Under the pieces are notes generated by a model. The model searched no databases and was not told where the DNA came from. It saw only the letters and a list, made by a program, of their open reading frames with translations. The position numbers were made by a program, and so were the translations under genes. A stretch of DNA of 64,000 bases from Gnetum montanum. Its lineage: Eukaryota > Streptophyta > Gnetopsida > Gnetales > Gnetaceae. The stretch spans positions 286,504 to 350,503 of the forward strand of contig MNCI01022141.1 of the NCBI GenBank assembly GCA_015680685.1. The letters are read 5' to 3'. Below are positions 11,465 to 24,414 of the stretch, piece after piece (the first letter of the stretch is position 1; each line of letters opens with the position of its first letter).

Positions 11465-14400
11465 TCAAACATAGTACCATTTCAAATAAAAGTGTTTGGT
11501 ATGATTGGCGAACTCATTTTTGTCCATGTTAGCAAGTTTGAATGCTCCATTATTGTATGCCTTGGTAACTAAGTAAGGTCCTTCCCAGTTGGCTGAGAAT
11601 TTATCTGGATGTTTATAGGTGGCCTTAAGGACTAGATCTCCTTCTTTGATCAGGCGTTTATGGAGATCTTGCTTGTGCCTTTGCCTCTATTATTTTTGGT
11701 AACATTCTATTTGATCAAGCGTTCGCACACTTTCCTCCTCTACCGAATCGAGGTCAGCAATGCGTAGTTCATTTTTTTGACTTTCATCGAGGAGGCCCAC
11801 AAGAACTATCCGCAATGAGGAAACCTATAATTCTAAAGGTAAAATAACTTTAGGTCCATATACAAGACTATATGGAGTTTTACCTGTGGATGTTCAATGT
11901 GTCGTTTTGTAAGCCCACAATGTGTAGAATAATTGTTCGTGCCATCGTTTCTTGCTCTAATTTAGCATCTTTTTTAGCACCATGATGACAATTTTGTTTG
12001 TAGCCTCTGCTTGACCATTGCTATGTGGGTAGTAAGGTGATGAAAATGCATGTTTAATTCCCAAACTTTCATAGAAGCTTTTAGTATCTGCACTGTTGAA
12101 TTGTGGTCCATTGTTGGTAATGATGGTCATTGGAATACCAAAACAAGTCATGATATTTTCTATTATGAAAGTGCAAATGTGTTTTGAGGTGGTCTTCCTA
12201 AGGGGAACAACTTCTACTCATTTTGTAAAATATTCAATCGCAGTGATAATAAAGGTATGTCCTATTGAAGATGATGGCATTATTGGTCTAATTAAGTCTA
12301 AACCCCATTTTTGGAATGGCCATGTGATTTGTATTATATGCAATTCATTAGGTGGAACGTGTATTAGATTACCATGCTTTTGGCAAATGTCACACTTTCT
12401 TACCTTGGAGATGCAATCGTACTTCATGTGTGGCCAGTAGTAACCTAAGTGCCTAATCTTCATTGTCATTGCTTTGGGTTCTATATGCCCTCCACAAAGT
12501 CCTTCGTGGACTTCTTCTATGATCATTTGACCATCAATGCTACTAATGCACATCAACAGAATGCCTTTGTAGGATTTGCGACACAAGGTGTCTCCTATTC
12601 ATGCATATTATCAGGAGCATTTTCATACGACATCCTTTTGAGCATTTGTCAAGTATTGTGGAGGTTTTCCTTTTAGAAGGTACTCTTTTATGTCATCGTA
12701 CCATTCTATCGCGCATGTTGTATTGATGGATGCTATCGGCATCTCATCAAGAGTATTAATTATAGGTTCAACACAACTTGTTATAGAACTAGGAAATGCG
12801 TGGAATATTTCGGGTGTCATGTGTACGGCTAGTGTAGCGAGTGCATCAGCAATTATGTTTTCGTTTCTAGGGACATGTTGTATGTCCACTTGTACTAGTT
12901 GCCTCACCAAATGTTTGGTCAAATCACAATATGGCTGCAAATGAAGAGCTTTGCATGCATAAAACTCAGTGACTTGATTAATGACTAATTGCGAATCCCC
13001 TTGAACTACAAGGCATGAAATTCCCAAAGTTAACACTGCTTGAAGGCCTCTAAGAAGACCTTCATATTCTGCCACGTTATTGGTGCAAGAAAAGTTTAAG
13101 CGGTAGGCGAAGGGTTGGACTTCTTTAGAGGGGTATGTCAAAATGGCTACAGCACTTCCTCCTCAAGAGTTTGATGGTCCATCGAAGTAGAGGATTGCCT
13201 CATAGTTATTAGGTATGGTGTCTATACTATTAACATTATCATCTAGGAATTCGGGATTTATCATCGTTTGATCGTGTGTCGGTGAGACAGTTAGTTTCAT
13301 GACTATGGCTTCACCTTTTGTGGAAGATTAAGTAATGTAGTGCAAGTCAAACTCTATGATCATGACTTTCCACCTAGCTAACCTATTCAACTCGTAGATG
13401 TTATTAGTGATGGCACAGAGAACATTATCATTGCAAATGATGTAAACCTGATTACGGAAGAGATAATGCCGCCATTTCTTCAAGGAGAAGATGAGGGCGA
13501 GGCATGATTTTTCTACATCATTGTATTATTGTTCATAGGTGATTAATGCATGGCTTAAGTAGTATACAAGGATTTCGACTCCATCCTCACATTTTTGACA
13601 AGGCATCGATGTAATGGAGGAATCGAAAGTTGCAAGGTAGATGTAGAAATGTTTATCACTTTGTGGAGGATAAAAAATCAGTAGTTGAGCCAACTCTTGT
13701 TTTATGTTCTCAAATGCTTCCTAGCATTGTTGAGTCCATTGGAAATGTACATTCTTTCGTAATAGATGTTGCATGAAACTCAACTTGTCCATCAACCTTT
13801 CAATACAGTGTCTGATGAATCGTAGTCTACCTTGGAGGCCCCGTACTTCGGTGAGGTTTCTTGGTGGTTGCATATTGGTTATTACTTTAACCTTATCAGG
13901 GTCTACCTGTATCCCTGTTTTAGAGACTAGGAAACTAAGAATTTTTTCCATTTTGACACCAAAAATGCATTTCTTTGGATTGAGTCTAAGATCATATTTG
14001 AGACAAAATTTAAGCACTAAGTCTAGAACCTTTGCATGTTGTTCCACTATTTTAGATTTGATTACGATATCATCAACATAATCATTGAGAAAATTGAGCA
14101 TGTAATCACTAAATATGTATGTCATTGCTCACTGATATGTGGCACCTGCATTTTTAAGGCCAAATGACATCATTGTATAATAGAATGTGCCCCAAGATGT
14201 CATAAAAGTTGTCCTAAGTTGATGTTCTAGATTGATTCTTATTTGATTGTATCCTGAAAATTCGTCCATGAAGGACAATAGCGCATGCCCAGCAGTCGTG
14301 TCAATAAGTTGATCAATGCTAGGTAATGGGAAATCATCTTTTATAGTGGCTACATTAAGATCATGAAAGTTGATGCATATGCGTATACTACTATTCTTCT

Positions 14401-15052
14401 TAGGAACTACAACAATGTTTGATACCCAATCAGAATAATTGACAGCTCGGATGAAACCGGCTTTGTAGAGCTTTGTGATTTCAATATGGACTGCTAACGC
14501 CACCTTGGGTCTAACTTTTCGTGCTTTCTATTTTACTGGTTTAATTTTTTCATCAAGGATAATGTTGTGTTGGACGATTCAGGGATCTAATCCTGGCATG
14601 TCGGTATATGACCATGTGAACATTTTTATGTTGCCCTTTAACACCTAGGTGATGTTACCTACGAGTTGTGAGTCTAGTATGGCACTTAATTTCAATGTTC
14701 TAGCTTCGCCATTGACCATGGTAATGGGAATTTCAACCAAAGGATCTTTAGTGATATCGTTAACTTCTAGATCTAGAGTTTTAGTCACGTTTTTAGGCCA
14801 ATCTAACATTTCTTGAGTGGAGGCTATGGTATAGTTGGATGGATCCAAATCCAAGGAGTCTGGGTTGATTGCTCTTTCTATCTCCTCATATGGTCCATTG
14901 AGAGATAATGTTGAGAGGATATTCTTGGTGTTCATGTGTTTGCTCCTACCAATTAAAAATGGGAGCGGAGTAAGAGACATCTTCTTGGTGGAGTTACTAA
15001 ATATAAGAGAACTATGTACTAACAAAAAATTTGGAGATGCAGTGAAAGTCAT
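11465..15052 (-). pseudogene. pol of element E: RT, RNase H, archaeal-type RNase H, integrase
   Basis: Read downward on the - strand. A linker (15052-14645; EINP-like start then KDPLVEIPITMVNGEA). Reverse transcriptase at 14503-13721 (SDWVSNIVVVPKK, SFMDEFSGYNQIRIN, catalytic NDYVDDIVIKSK). A decayed RNase H (about 13720-13350). A second RNase H (YFDGPSNS near 13180; ACTNNVAEYEGLLRG-like, about 13090). Integrase with an HHCC finger (HEGLCGGHIEPK ... CDICQKH) and catalytic-core pieces (WGLDLI; ITNNGPQFNS, where the usual Asp is Asn; HSNGQAEATNK), 12586-11957. A C-terminal KFSANWEGP-type tail stops at 11465. A stop replaces the codon after ATYQ in RT (F has CGA there, E has TGA). Many frame breaks; inactive. 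Confidence 0.85.
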
Positions 15053-15218
15053 GGCAGTTTAAGGCCATATCGGGCCACATGGTAGTTTAAGGCCGTACCA
15101 GGCCACATGGCAATTTAAGGCCATACTGGGCCATATGGCAGTTTAAGGCCATACCAGGCCACATGGCAGTTTAAGGCCGTGTCGGGCCACATGGCAGTTT
15201 AAGGCCGTACTGGGCCAT
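15051..15218 (-). repeat. 28-bp tandem array between extra gene and pol, element E
   Basis: Six copies of a 28-bp unit, + strand ATGGCAGTTTAAGGCCATAT then CGGGCCAC. Each unit on the element strand contains GGCCTTAAACTGCCAT. The first copy abuts the start of the pol frame. Confidence 0.92.
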
Positions 15219-16395
15219 TAATGTTGACTTACACTATTTTTAAATTTTAAATTTTGACTTTTGAATTTTGAATTTTTGAGTGAATAATAAGATTTTGGGG
15301 ATTTTAAAGTTTTATAAATTTATGCCCTTTCCAAATTTTTATATATGTTTATTTGTTGATTTTTGATTTTTCAGCACTTTTCTCCTTTTTTCATAAGAAA
15401 TTTTTGGGCCCCATTTCGGTAGTTGGAATGACAAAGAAAGCTAGGCCATCACTAGGAAAAGATGGTTTGAACAACAACATGTAAGTAAAGTAAAAAGAGG
15501 AACTGAAATAAAAGGTCAAAAAATTAAATAAATAAAATTAAATTGCTAAGGAGGGATAGAAAAGGAAATTTTGAAAAAGAGAGCCTCATTTCTGTTAACG
15601 TGAGTTGCTAGAAATTTAGAAAGATAGCGTGACCTATCCAGAGTGCAGCATGAGCTAAGGTGTTAGCATTAGCGTTAATGTGACCATGAAAGACAAGAGC
15701 AAGGGGAACATAATTAGGGGCAAGGAAAGGAAGTAGGTAACCCTGGCGTTTGTGGAGGAGAGTGAAGAGCTCCTCCAACGTCTCCCCCAAGTTAGGATTC
15801 TGACATGGAAGAAGGCCCTGCACAGGTCAATTATTTCCCCCAATTTTTCTTTGGTATTTTTGCAAGCAGAATTACCTAGGGTGAGAATTTGTGCCTATTT
15901 TTTTGGATTTTGGGATTGCAATTTTGAATGAACGTGAGTTTGGGGCACAAGTGCGTGGATTGAGTTTTCAGTTTCTTGGCATTCTAGTCGTAGGGTTTTT
16001 GGTTTTCTTGGGGTTTCTAGGTTTCAGAGGGAGTTAGCGTGAATGTAGATAGGACTGATTTTTATTTACCTATGTGTGAGCTATGTTATTGATAAACTTT
16101 AGCATCAATCATTGTCGTGGTTGCTAGCGTCTTGGGTAGCTTAAGTTGAAAATGAGGGGTTCTGGGGTAGGGCAGTGTGAGCTGCGAATTTGGGCCTTTG
16201 GGGCTTTCTTGGGCATATCAGGCTACATGTTTTAGACTTCTTGTAGCATGAGCATCCTGCCCTTCTCAACAGCATGCTTGTTTTTCCCTCTTTAGGCTGC
16301 GTGGCTATCTTACCTTCCGTGGGCAACGTGACTAGAAATTTGAACGTGACTGTGTATTTTGTATTTTTGCAATTTCTTGGATTTTAGTCTCTGGG
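15219..16395. other. Element E, non-coding stretch upstream of the extra gene
   Basis: AT-rich sequence (15230-15600), then scattered GCGTGA words. A - strand open stretch at 15608-15843 has no recognisable family. Probably leader or promoter of the + strand extra gene, but no TATA box was assigned. Confidence 0.5.
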
Positions 16396-16770
16396 CAATG
16401 TGACTTGTGATTTTGAGTTTCAGTCCTAGATAGCATGACCATGAATTTTCAGTTTGTTTCCTTGGATAGTGTGACCATAAATTTTTAGTTTTCTCCCTTG
16501 CGTAACATGACCATGAATTTTCAGTTTTCTCCCCTAGGCAACATGACCATGAATTTTCAGTTTTCTCCCCTGGGCAATGTGACCATGAATTTTCAGTTTT
16601 CTCCCCTAGGCAGCATGACCATGAATTTTCAATTTTCTCCCCTGTGTAGCGTGACCATGAATTTTTAGTTTTCTCCCCTCGGTAGCATGACCATGAATTT
16701 TCAGTTTTCTCCCCTAGGCAGCGTGAGTTGATTTTTCAGTTTTCTCCCTTAGGCAACGTGAGTTGATTTT
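16396..16770 (+). repeat. About 39-bp tandem array upstream of the extra gene, element E
   Basis: Roughly nine or ten copies of GCATGACCATGAATTTTCAG followed by TTTTCTCCCCTAGGCA. Copies vary mainly at the CG/TG/CA positions of GCGTGACC, as expected for methylated CpG decay. Unit and sequence differ from the TTAAACT arrays. Confidence 0.88.
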
Positions 16771-17029
16771 TGAATTTTGAGTTTTTAGTCTCTTGGCTTT
16801 TCAAGGAGGACATGGCAAGCATGAATGTGGGTAGGTTTTTAGAACAAGTAGCAGTTCCAATGTGAGCTAGGATGTGGGAAAGCCCAATGTGACTTGGTGG
16901 CAGGCCAGCTTGACCTAGTGCATGACTTAGTGGTGGGAAGACCTATTCTCTTTTCTGTTTTGTTGCATCATTTGTATGTCATGTCCCTTTTCTAAATTTT
17001 CACTCTATGTTTTTCTTTCATAGTATCCA

Positions 17030-19788
17030 TACCCCCAAAAGAAGTTACCATCATTATAGGACGTACTAAGGCTACACGTTTTACAAAGTACAGGGAGGTA
17101 GAGCAATCACAAAGATTATTGGTGACCTCACCCAAGCCGGTTTGATGGACCTATTTACAACCTTGACTCCTAGTATTCCGACTGCTAAGATGGTTACGAT
17201 TATTGACTCCTTCAGCAGTGATGCTTCTCGTTTTACTACATGGGTTCAGGGAGTGAAGGTATCATTCCACCTAACCACTAAGTTTCTTTCCGATCCTTTT
17301 GGTGTTCCCATGAATGGTACCACGGTAGCCATGGACAAAGCAACTAAGGATGGACAGGTCATAAGGGAGCTTGAGTAGTGGTTAGATTTGTCTAATGGTC
17401 CTAAGGGATTTTCCATGTGAGAGGATACCTAATCGATGGAAGTGAACTTTTTGTATCCTCTCTTTCGGGCACGGGCGTTCCTCAAATCTCTTTCTCAAGG
17501 GAGAAACCTTGGGATCGAGTTTGCGCATGTGATGCATGTGGTTTTGGAGAAAATCATGCAATAAAATTGGGCACAATTTCTAGGATCTGGCCTTCGTGGG
17601 GAAATTATCAAGTTATGTTCAAGCATCCATGCAAAATCCCACTTCACCTTTACTTTCTTTGCGGGATACCTGCGCAAGTTCGCTGAATTCCTAGTAGTTC
17701 ATGAGGATAAACACTATATTTTGAGAGACCATTTACAATTATCCCACCCTTGGATTTACCATTTATATAGCACCATTAGATCCCAAGACCCACCAGAAGA
17801 CATTGAGGAGTTTGTATCGGTTACTAGTGGAGGCATGGCCAGCCGTTCTCATCATTCCCATGACATCTTGGGATTGGAACCACCTAGGCTATGCACATCT
17901 ATTAAGATGGCTAAATGTCTAATTAGTGATATTGTTGGAAATTCCAAGGCACAGGTGAAAAGGAAAGAACGTCCAAAGGATCTTACTTTAGATGTGAGAC
18001 CCCCAAGGGCAAAGAAGATTCAGTTTATACTACCAGTCGAGGGTAAGTGGTTTGTTTGTTTTTTTTTTTTGTTATGTATTTGCTTTTTTGATTTATATGC
18101 TGTTGGATGTACCTATGAGCTATATCATACTAACTTTAAGGTTCTGATGGTATTTCAGAGGAAAGTCCGAAGAAGGAGAGAGAGGTCATGGCTCCGATAC
18201 CTGAGGAGGAAGGAAAAGAAAAGGAAGAAGCAATCTAAGGAGAAATTCTTGCGGCACAAGAGGAGGAGGGGACAAGCAACATGGGAACAAAGCTTGTAGA
18301 GGCCTTGGATGCACTTAGGCATTCAAGTAATGAAAGGGATGTCCTTGATGGTTTCTTTGATGGATCTTTGCAACTTGGTGATCCACCCAAGCTAGACAGC
18401 GAAGGTCTTTTTGGTATGTTCCTATTTAGCTCAATCTATATTCTATGTATTTTGATTTTTATGTGTTGTTCTTGATTATTTTGACTATTTTGGTGTAGAT
18501 GCTGAAATTCCTGAGGCACCTATATCCCGGGAAGAAACATCAGGATCATAGGTTCCAATTGAAGAAATCTCCCCTGCTCGTCCTAGATCAACTGACCTGT
18601 TGAGGCCATGACTTGAGATTCCTAGCAAAATGGATTTTATTACAAGCATTGTTAATGAGGTGGTCACCCGCTTACAAGAAGCTCACCCAGAACTAGGTGT
18701 GTGTGCATTACATGTCATGCTAAGTGTCTAGTTTTACTGTGTTTCTTTGTGTTTATTTTCAATCATGACTAATTTATGTGTGCACCTAAAAGCACCAAAC
18801 TCTAGTGGTATACTTATGAAGCTACCCACATTGATGCTCTCCCTAAGTTACCAGGGGATATTGAGCAAGTCCCAAGAAACATTTACGATGTGGTTTCTGG
18901 TTGCATCATACAGAATGCCAAGATAGTTTGGACTCCAAGGCATTCGACTGAGTATCTATGAGATGAGGTTCACACTCTGAAGGAGACACTAGCAAAAGAG
19001 AGAGACGAGAAAAGGGATCTCTAGTCCCGTTATGACTTTGCTTCTGCTAGATTTTCTTGTGATAGCACATCGTGCTCATCCGAAATCACCTATGCATGTT
19101 ATTGGACGATTTTAAACAATAAGGTGTAGGCTACATGGGACTTAGCAGAACAAAGAGCACAGATAGATTTATTGAACAAGTGTCAAGATTGGAAATTCGT
19201 CGCTGCCAAAGTACAGAAGTGGGACCAAGACCAAAAGGACCATAAGCATCAATACAAGAAATGGTTGAAGGAAGAGTCAGTTGAACGTCACCGAGCTAAG
19301 ATGTTCATTGATGGGTTAGGTTTGCAGCCTTCTTATGATAGGTTTGTCGAGTCCACCAAGGTGGAGGGATCTCCGGAGAGAATAATTACCACCATCTCTG
19401 GGGAGACTGCAATAGGCATGTTCCCTCTTGAGCATCCTACTTGAACCCCAGTTGATAAGGGCAAAGCACTCGCTGGCATTGACCTTGGCTTGGAGGAGGA
19501 TTAGGAAAATGTGCCTGAGAAGGAGATTCTACGGTGTCTGGAGACCAACTTGGGGCCTTCCTCACTTGTGGGTATTTTATTGTGGCATTTATTTTTGTAT
19601 GATTTTATTGTTTTCATTGTTAGTGTTACTATCTTTCTGATTTTTGTGTTTATGACTTGCTTTATTACCCTTACCTATTTTGTTTTGTTTTTTGTTTTCT
19701 GTTTGTAGGGACATGTTAATGATGGAGCTGGCCCTAGTGGAGTAGGAGTGGATGATGAAGAGGATCTTGGGGATCAGCCCCATCCATG
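17030..19788 (+). pseudogene. Extra gene of element E, antisense to the element, with introns
   Basis: The protein follows TTTTCTTTCATAG acceptor-like text near 17022. Part 1 (17142-17700) reads MMDLFTTLTPSIPTAKMVTI, FLSDPFGVPMNGT, YPLFRARAFLKSLSQGRN and YLRKFAEFLVVHED through stops and a frame change. The same blocks occur in element F. Further exons carry basic (18160-18270) and acidic or coiled-coil segments (18960-19440). Plausible introns: about 18042-18158 (GTAAGTGG, TACTAAC, TTTCAG), 18413-18499, 18697 to about 18825, and about 19568-19708 ending TTTGTAG. The last exon encodes an acidic tail (GVGVDDEEDLGDQPHP) and stops at 19788. Likely the extra-ORF protein of Tat elements (plant transposon-protein-like); function unknown. 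Confidence 0.65.
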
Positions 19789-20164
19789 AGCTTTGCGTTA
19801 GTCAGGCTTAAGCCATTAAGTGTTTTTAGATTTTTGGATGTTTAATAGAATGTATAAATAATGATGTAATAACCTAGATTTAATTGTGGTATAAAATGGT
19901 TGCATTCTTTCGTTACTTTGTTGTTCCATGTATATATATATATATTTGTTATTTCTTATGTTTTTCATTGTTTTTCTTTGTTTTCTCGAGTATACTGTGA
20001 ACATGCACGTGCAACTAAAGGTAGCATAAATTTCTAAAATGTAAAGTGAAATGTAAGGTAAATATTTGTTAAAAAAAAAGCAACAACCGTGCATGAATCT
20101 AAATTGTAACTTGTAACTTGTAAGCGAAAATTCAATGTAAAATGACAGGAGTTCATGAATATGT
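19789..20164. other. Element E, 3' flank of the extra gene
   Basis: AT-rich, with a short TA microsatellite near 19930-19946 and an A-run near 20071. No gene seen. Probably the extra gene's 3' untranslated region. Confidence 0.5.
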
Positions 20165-20540
20165 AACTTGTTGGCTCTAGTTTAAAGCCATTTCAGGTTG
20201 GGTACATCAATTTAGAGTCATGATGGACTATTGCATCTATTGTTAAAGAAAGAAAGGATTACCAGTTTTATGCCATGGTGGGCTAAAGGTAGTAACGTTT
20301 TCAAAAAGTCTTAAATGGAACCAGCCATTTCTGACCGTGGCTAGTTTAATGTCATTGCAGACGTTTTTTGGCCATCTAATGTCACACCGGACGATCGGTA
20401 GTTTAACATCATTTCAGACATTTCGTAGTTTAACGTCATTTCAAACATTTCGTAGTTTAACATCATTTCGGACATTTTATAGTTTAACTCTATTTATTGA
20501 GTTGCTTTTTGATACTTTGTAGTTTAACATGTGGGGTTGA
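20165..20540 (-). repeat. Motif array between gag-protease and extra gene, element E
   Basis: About ten uneven copies of CGTAGTTTAACATCATTTC and variants (+ strand). On the element strand they read GATGTTAAACTAC, the same word and orientation as the arrays at 15051-15218 and 10767-11447. The right end overlaps the end of the protease frame (20490). Confidence 0.82.
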
Positions 20541-23500
20541 GCATGTGGGTAAGATTTTATACTCACCTTCTCCTTCATCAGTGATATGAAAGGGTAATTC
20601 TGACCAAGAGACATCAGTAGGGATGGCACCTATGTTTGTATTGTCTAGTGTTTCTTTAGTTTCAGTAGGATTTGGAGTTAACATTGGATTTATGTTTTGA
20701 TGTATGCTCATGGTTCCTTGCTTAGGCTCAACAAATTCAATTTTTGATTCTTGATTTACTCTAGGGTGTGAGGAAGTAGGCGGTACTATTGCATCCCCAT
20801 ATATGATGATCTCACCACCCTCATAAGGTAGGTGGATCTCCTGATGGATTGGGGAGGATACAGCTTTAAGTTGAGCTAGCCAAGGATGTCCTAGGATCAG
20901 ATTAAATTCTGGCATTTCATCGAATATTATGAATTTAGCTGATGTGGGGAATTGGTCCCCGGCTATGAAATCCAAGGTAACCATACCTTTCACTCCAACA
21001 CGAGAACCACTAAAGTATTTTAGGAAAGAAGTTATCATGGGCTGTATTTGTTCGGTAAGTTCTAGTTTTTCTATGATAGAAAAAGGTATTACATTGGTTG
21101 CCGCACCGTCATCAACATGCATCTTATGTATCTTGAAATGATTAACCTGTATCATTATGAACATAGGGGATGTAGTAACTTCTCCTATTTTCTCATCTAG
21201 CTTAATGTCCTTAGTTTCAAATTCTAGGAATGTAGTCTTTGATTCTTGAGATTGTGCAGACAATACCGCATGAATGGAAGGTTCATCTACAGGAAGGTTC
21301 TTAGTAACAGGGACCGAAGTTAACATACGCATGAGAGCTTCTCGATGTACTAGTGAAGTCATTACTAGATCATACAGGCTTAAAGAGGTATTATTTTGTT
21401 TCAAATCTTATGTGACCTGGGTCAATGCATTCACTAGGTCTTTACCATTTGGGGCACCCTTGTTTATAGAGATTTGGTCCATTTGACCCAGCATTCGCAT
21501 TTCCCATGGAGGGGTTCTACTGAAGATGCTGGGTTTGGGACATGACTCATGACATTATCCTCATTTTGATGACTCGTACTAGGCTCATTAATGGATGGAC
21601 CCATGGGAATAGCGTTTAGCGGTGTTGCCTTTAGTGGTCCCAATTTGTATTAATGGTTTTCTCTTCCCAAACATTCTCTCATTAGTCTATCGGTAAGACA
21701 TTCTCATAGAGGTCACGAGGAAATGGAGGTGGGTTGTGTATCAGGGCATTTTGGCACCCAAATCACAAAGGGAATGGGTCGATTTTCAGATGGTGTGGTT
21801 GTGACTGCAATAGAAGGAGGTACACGCATAATGAATGGTCTCGATGGTGCGGGGGATGTGCACATGATGAAAGGGTTTTGAGGATATGTTGGGGTAGGTG
21901 TGTTTTCTAAAGGCCTGCAACTCACAAAAGGGTTTGAAGGAACATCTTGTCTATCTTCCACATGGATAGTATTAATCACATATGATGCATCGTTAGTATT
22001 GAGAGGATCCTTGTAGACCTCGATGGATTGGTTCTAGGGTCTTACTGGGTTTGCCTCGTCGAATACTACTTCGCCCCTATCAATCATGCATTGTATATCT
22101 TGTTTCAACGTAAAGCAGTAATCAGTCCCATGACCACACCGTTGGTGATATTCACAAAACCTATCCAGCCTAAAGCCTTTCAGAATGGGGGGTTCTTTGG
22201 CAGTTGCTAAGGTTGGATTTCTGGCCAGTTCACAAAATCATTCATGTCTTTAAGAGGCCGCAAGAGATATTTGTTTGTGTTGAATTAGCCTGACCTTTAG
22301 AAGTTGATCAAGCAATTGTGAAGGCTTCATGGGCAATGGTGTGTATTGAGTGGGGTATTTTCTTTCAAATGTATGGATGTGACCCATGTTGGTATTTCTA
22401 TCTAAATAATTTTTAGGTGTAGGGGTGGGTGTGGTTCTTTCATAGCTATTTGGGATAGCAGGTTATTTTCCTTTTTCTCCTGGATGGCTAGGTTAGGTTG
22501 ACTCAGCCACTGCTGCTATTGTCGTCTTGGATTTATCTTTCTTTGTATGTTGGCTCCTAAAGGTCGAGTAGGCTGGGTCATTGCTTATTTGTGTAGCCTC
22601 TTCTATGTCTTTAATTTGCACAAATTCTTGGCTCAAGGCATGAGGTTTTAAATAGTAAAGTTTTGATTTAATAAAGTCGTTTGCAGCTGCCTTAACGATG
22701 GTAAGTAGATATGTCTCAGGTATGGGCTCGTGAAGTTCATTCAGGGTCACACTCCACCTTTGGATAAATTTCTATGCTAGCTCTAATGGTGCTTGTTTAA
22801 TTTGTATTAAGCTATCTAACGTGGCTTCAGGTTTCAAGTTGTATTTCAAATAGATGACGAACTGATGCAACAAGTCTTCTAGAGAAGATATAGAACTATG
22901 GGGTAAAGCTCAATACCAGTCTAGGGCTTTCCCAGTTAAGGACATAGCAAACACAGGTAGAATTACATGAGTCCATTCCTAAAGAAATAGAAATTTTGTT
23001 TGGAATGTTGCTAGGTGAGCGTTCAGGTCTCCCTCTCCATTGTATTTAGTAAGTTGAGGTAACGAAACTCCCTTTGGCAAGGTTAACGATGGGACCGAAG
23101 GATCAATTGGATCATCTTGATAGAAGTCTAGTACCTTAACTTCCTCAGTGTTCATAGTTTCTAAGGAGTTTTAATTCTTTTGCTAATGATTGCATCATTT
23201 TTTTTGTGTTGGCCCATTCTTGGGTAGTAGGTAAACCGGTAGTTTGGGTTGATGGTAATTGATAATGACTCGATTGTGGCATTGTTTGTGGAAAGAGAGG
23301 TTGTTGAACTACTATTTTTTGCAGTGGGAGGACATTTGGGGTTGAGATCATGGGATGTGGTATGCAGTAGTGAGTAGATGGGTTTTGCTGAATAGTTGGT
23401 TGGATCCACTGCCCAGTCATAGGTTGTGAAGTGATCGTTGGTACTTGTTGAATTTTCACTTGAGGTACGTAATGGATGGACGTGGAAGCCGGTATGACCC

Positions 23501-24200
23501 ATGGCATCCCAATCACTTGAGGTCGAAAAGTTGTTCCTGTACTAGTTTGAGAAGGAGGTTGTTGGGATTGCATTTGTAGAGGTATGATGGAAGTCGATGC
23601 ATTGGATTGAACGTTGGACTTGGAGAATATGGGAATAGGAATGGCTACTTCCTATAGAGAAGCTGGTGGTGGAAATATATTTTCTTCTAGGAAAGGTTGA
23701 AATAATGGGTTAGTATGGGCATGGGGACTAACGTTATGGTATGAATCTCCATATTCAGATTGGGTTGCGAAATCATCTTCCTCATCTTGAGGCTTTATTG
23801 GCGGTAGCTGTAAGGCTTGACTTATTGCCATAAGAAGCTGGGATATGAGTTTATGATGGTTTTTATACAACAAGATTATGTCGAATGCTAAAGGGATGAA
23901 CTCATGTCCTCCTTTGTGGATAAATTTATATTCTCGCTTTGCTTCCCTTTCTATATGGTCGATAGGTAGGTTGGCTTGGATTTTGACATAGATGAAGTTA
24001 TACTCTTCAGGTGTAACAGTCGCATAAGTAGGGCCTTTGCCCTATAGCCTGAGTGATTGGCATGTAGGGCCTTGGGGATTTATGTGTTTAATAATGGTTA
24101 TAGATTCTATAGCAGTCACAGGGTTCGAAGTTTTGACCCCAAAGTTAGAGATCGGTAGTGTTATTGAGTTGATTTCGGAGGATGCGATGATAAACGTGAG
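20490..24200 (-). pseudogene. gag-protease region of element E
   Basis: Broken frames on the - strand, co-linear with element F. N-terminal gag (about 24100-23652; PEEYNFIYVKIQANLP, then SQLLMAISQALQLPP). Q/P-rich linker (23573-23145). Capsid part around 22900-22493 (TLNELHEPIPETYLL, DFIKSKLYYLKPHAL). A long decayed section with the zinc-knuckle area (about 22250-22060). The best preserved part is protease, 21404-20490, with active-site-like HVDDGAATNVIPF (DDG rather than the usual DSG/DTG) and FNLILGHPWLAQL. The exact start is not resolved; 24200 is approximate. Stops throughout. Confidence 0.75.
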
Positions 24201-24390
24201 CAGACTAGGCTAGATGAGCTAGATTGCAAGTAACCGTAATGTGACCAGCATGAACAAACTACAGTGTGATCATAGTGAGCAAGATGTAGTATGACCAAAA
24301 ATAATAGGGAGGCTTACATGGATAGGGACAAGATGAACAAGTTTTGACTAGTAGCGTGATTGCTGTTTTAACATACAATAAACAAGTCAG

Positions 24391-24408
24391 GCCCTCCTTC
24401 TAGCGCCA
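24391..24408 (-). promoter_or_regulatory. Primer binding site of element E
   Basis: On the - strand TGGCGCTAGAAGGAGGGC, six bases inside the LTR end. Element F has TGGCACTAGAAGGAGGGC at the same distance. I could not match it confidently to a particular tRNA. Confidence 0.7.
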
Positions 24409-24414
24409 ATTTGC

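Noticed and set aside
15608-15843. Small - strand gene in element E
   Set aside because: No domain, biased composition, not found at the matching place in F.
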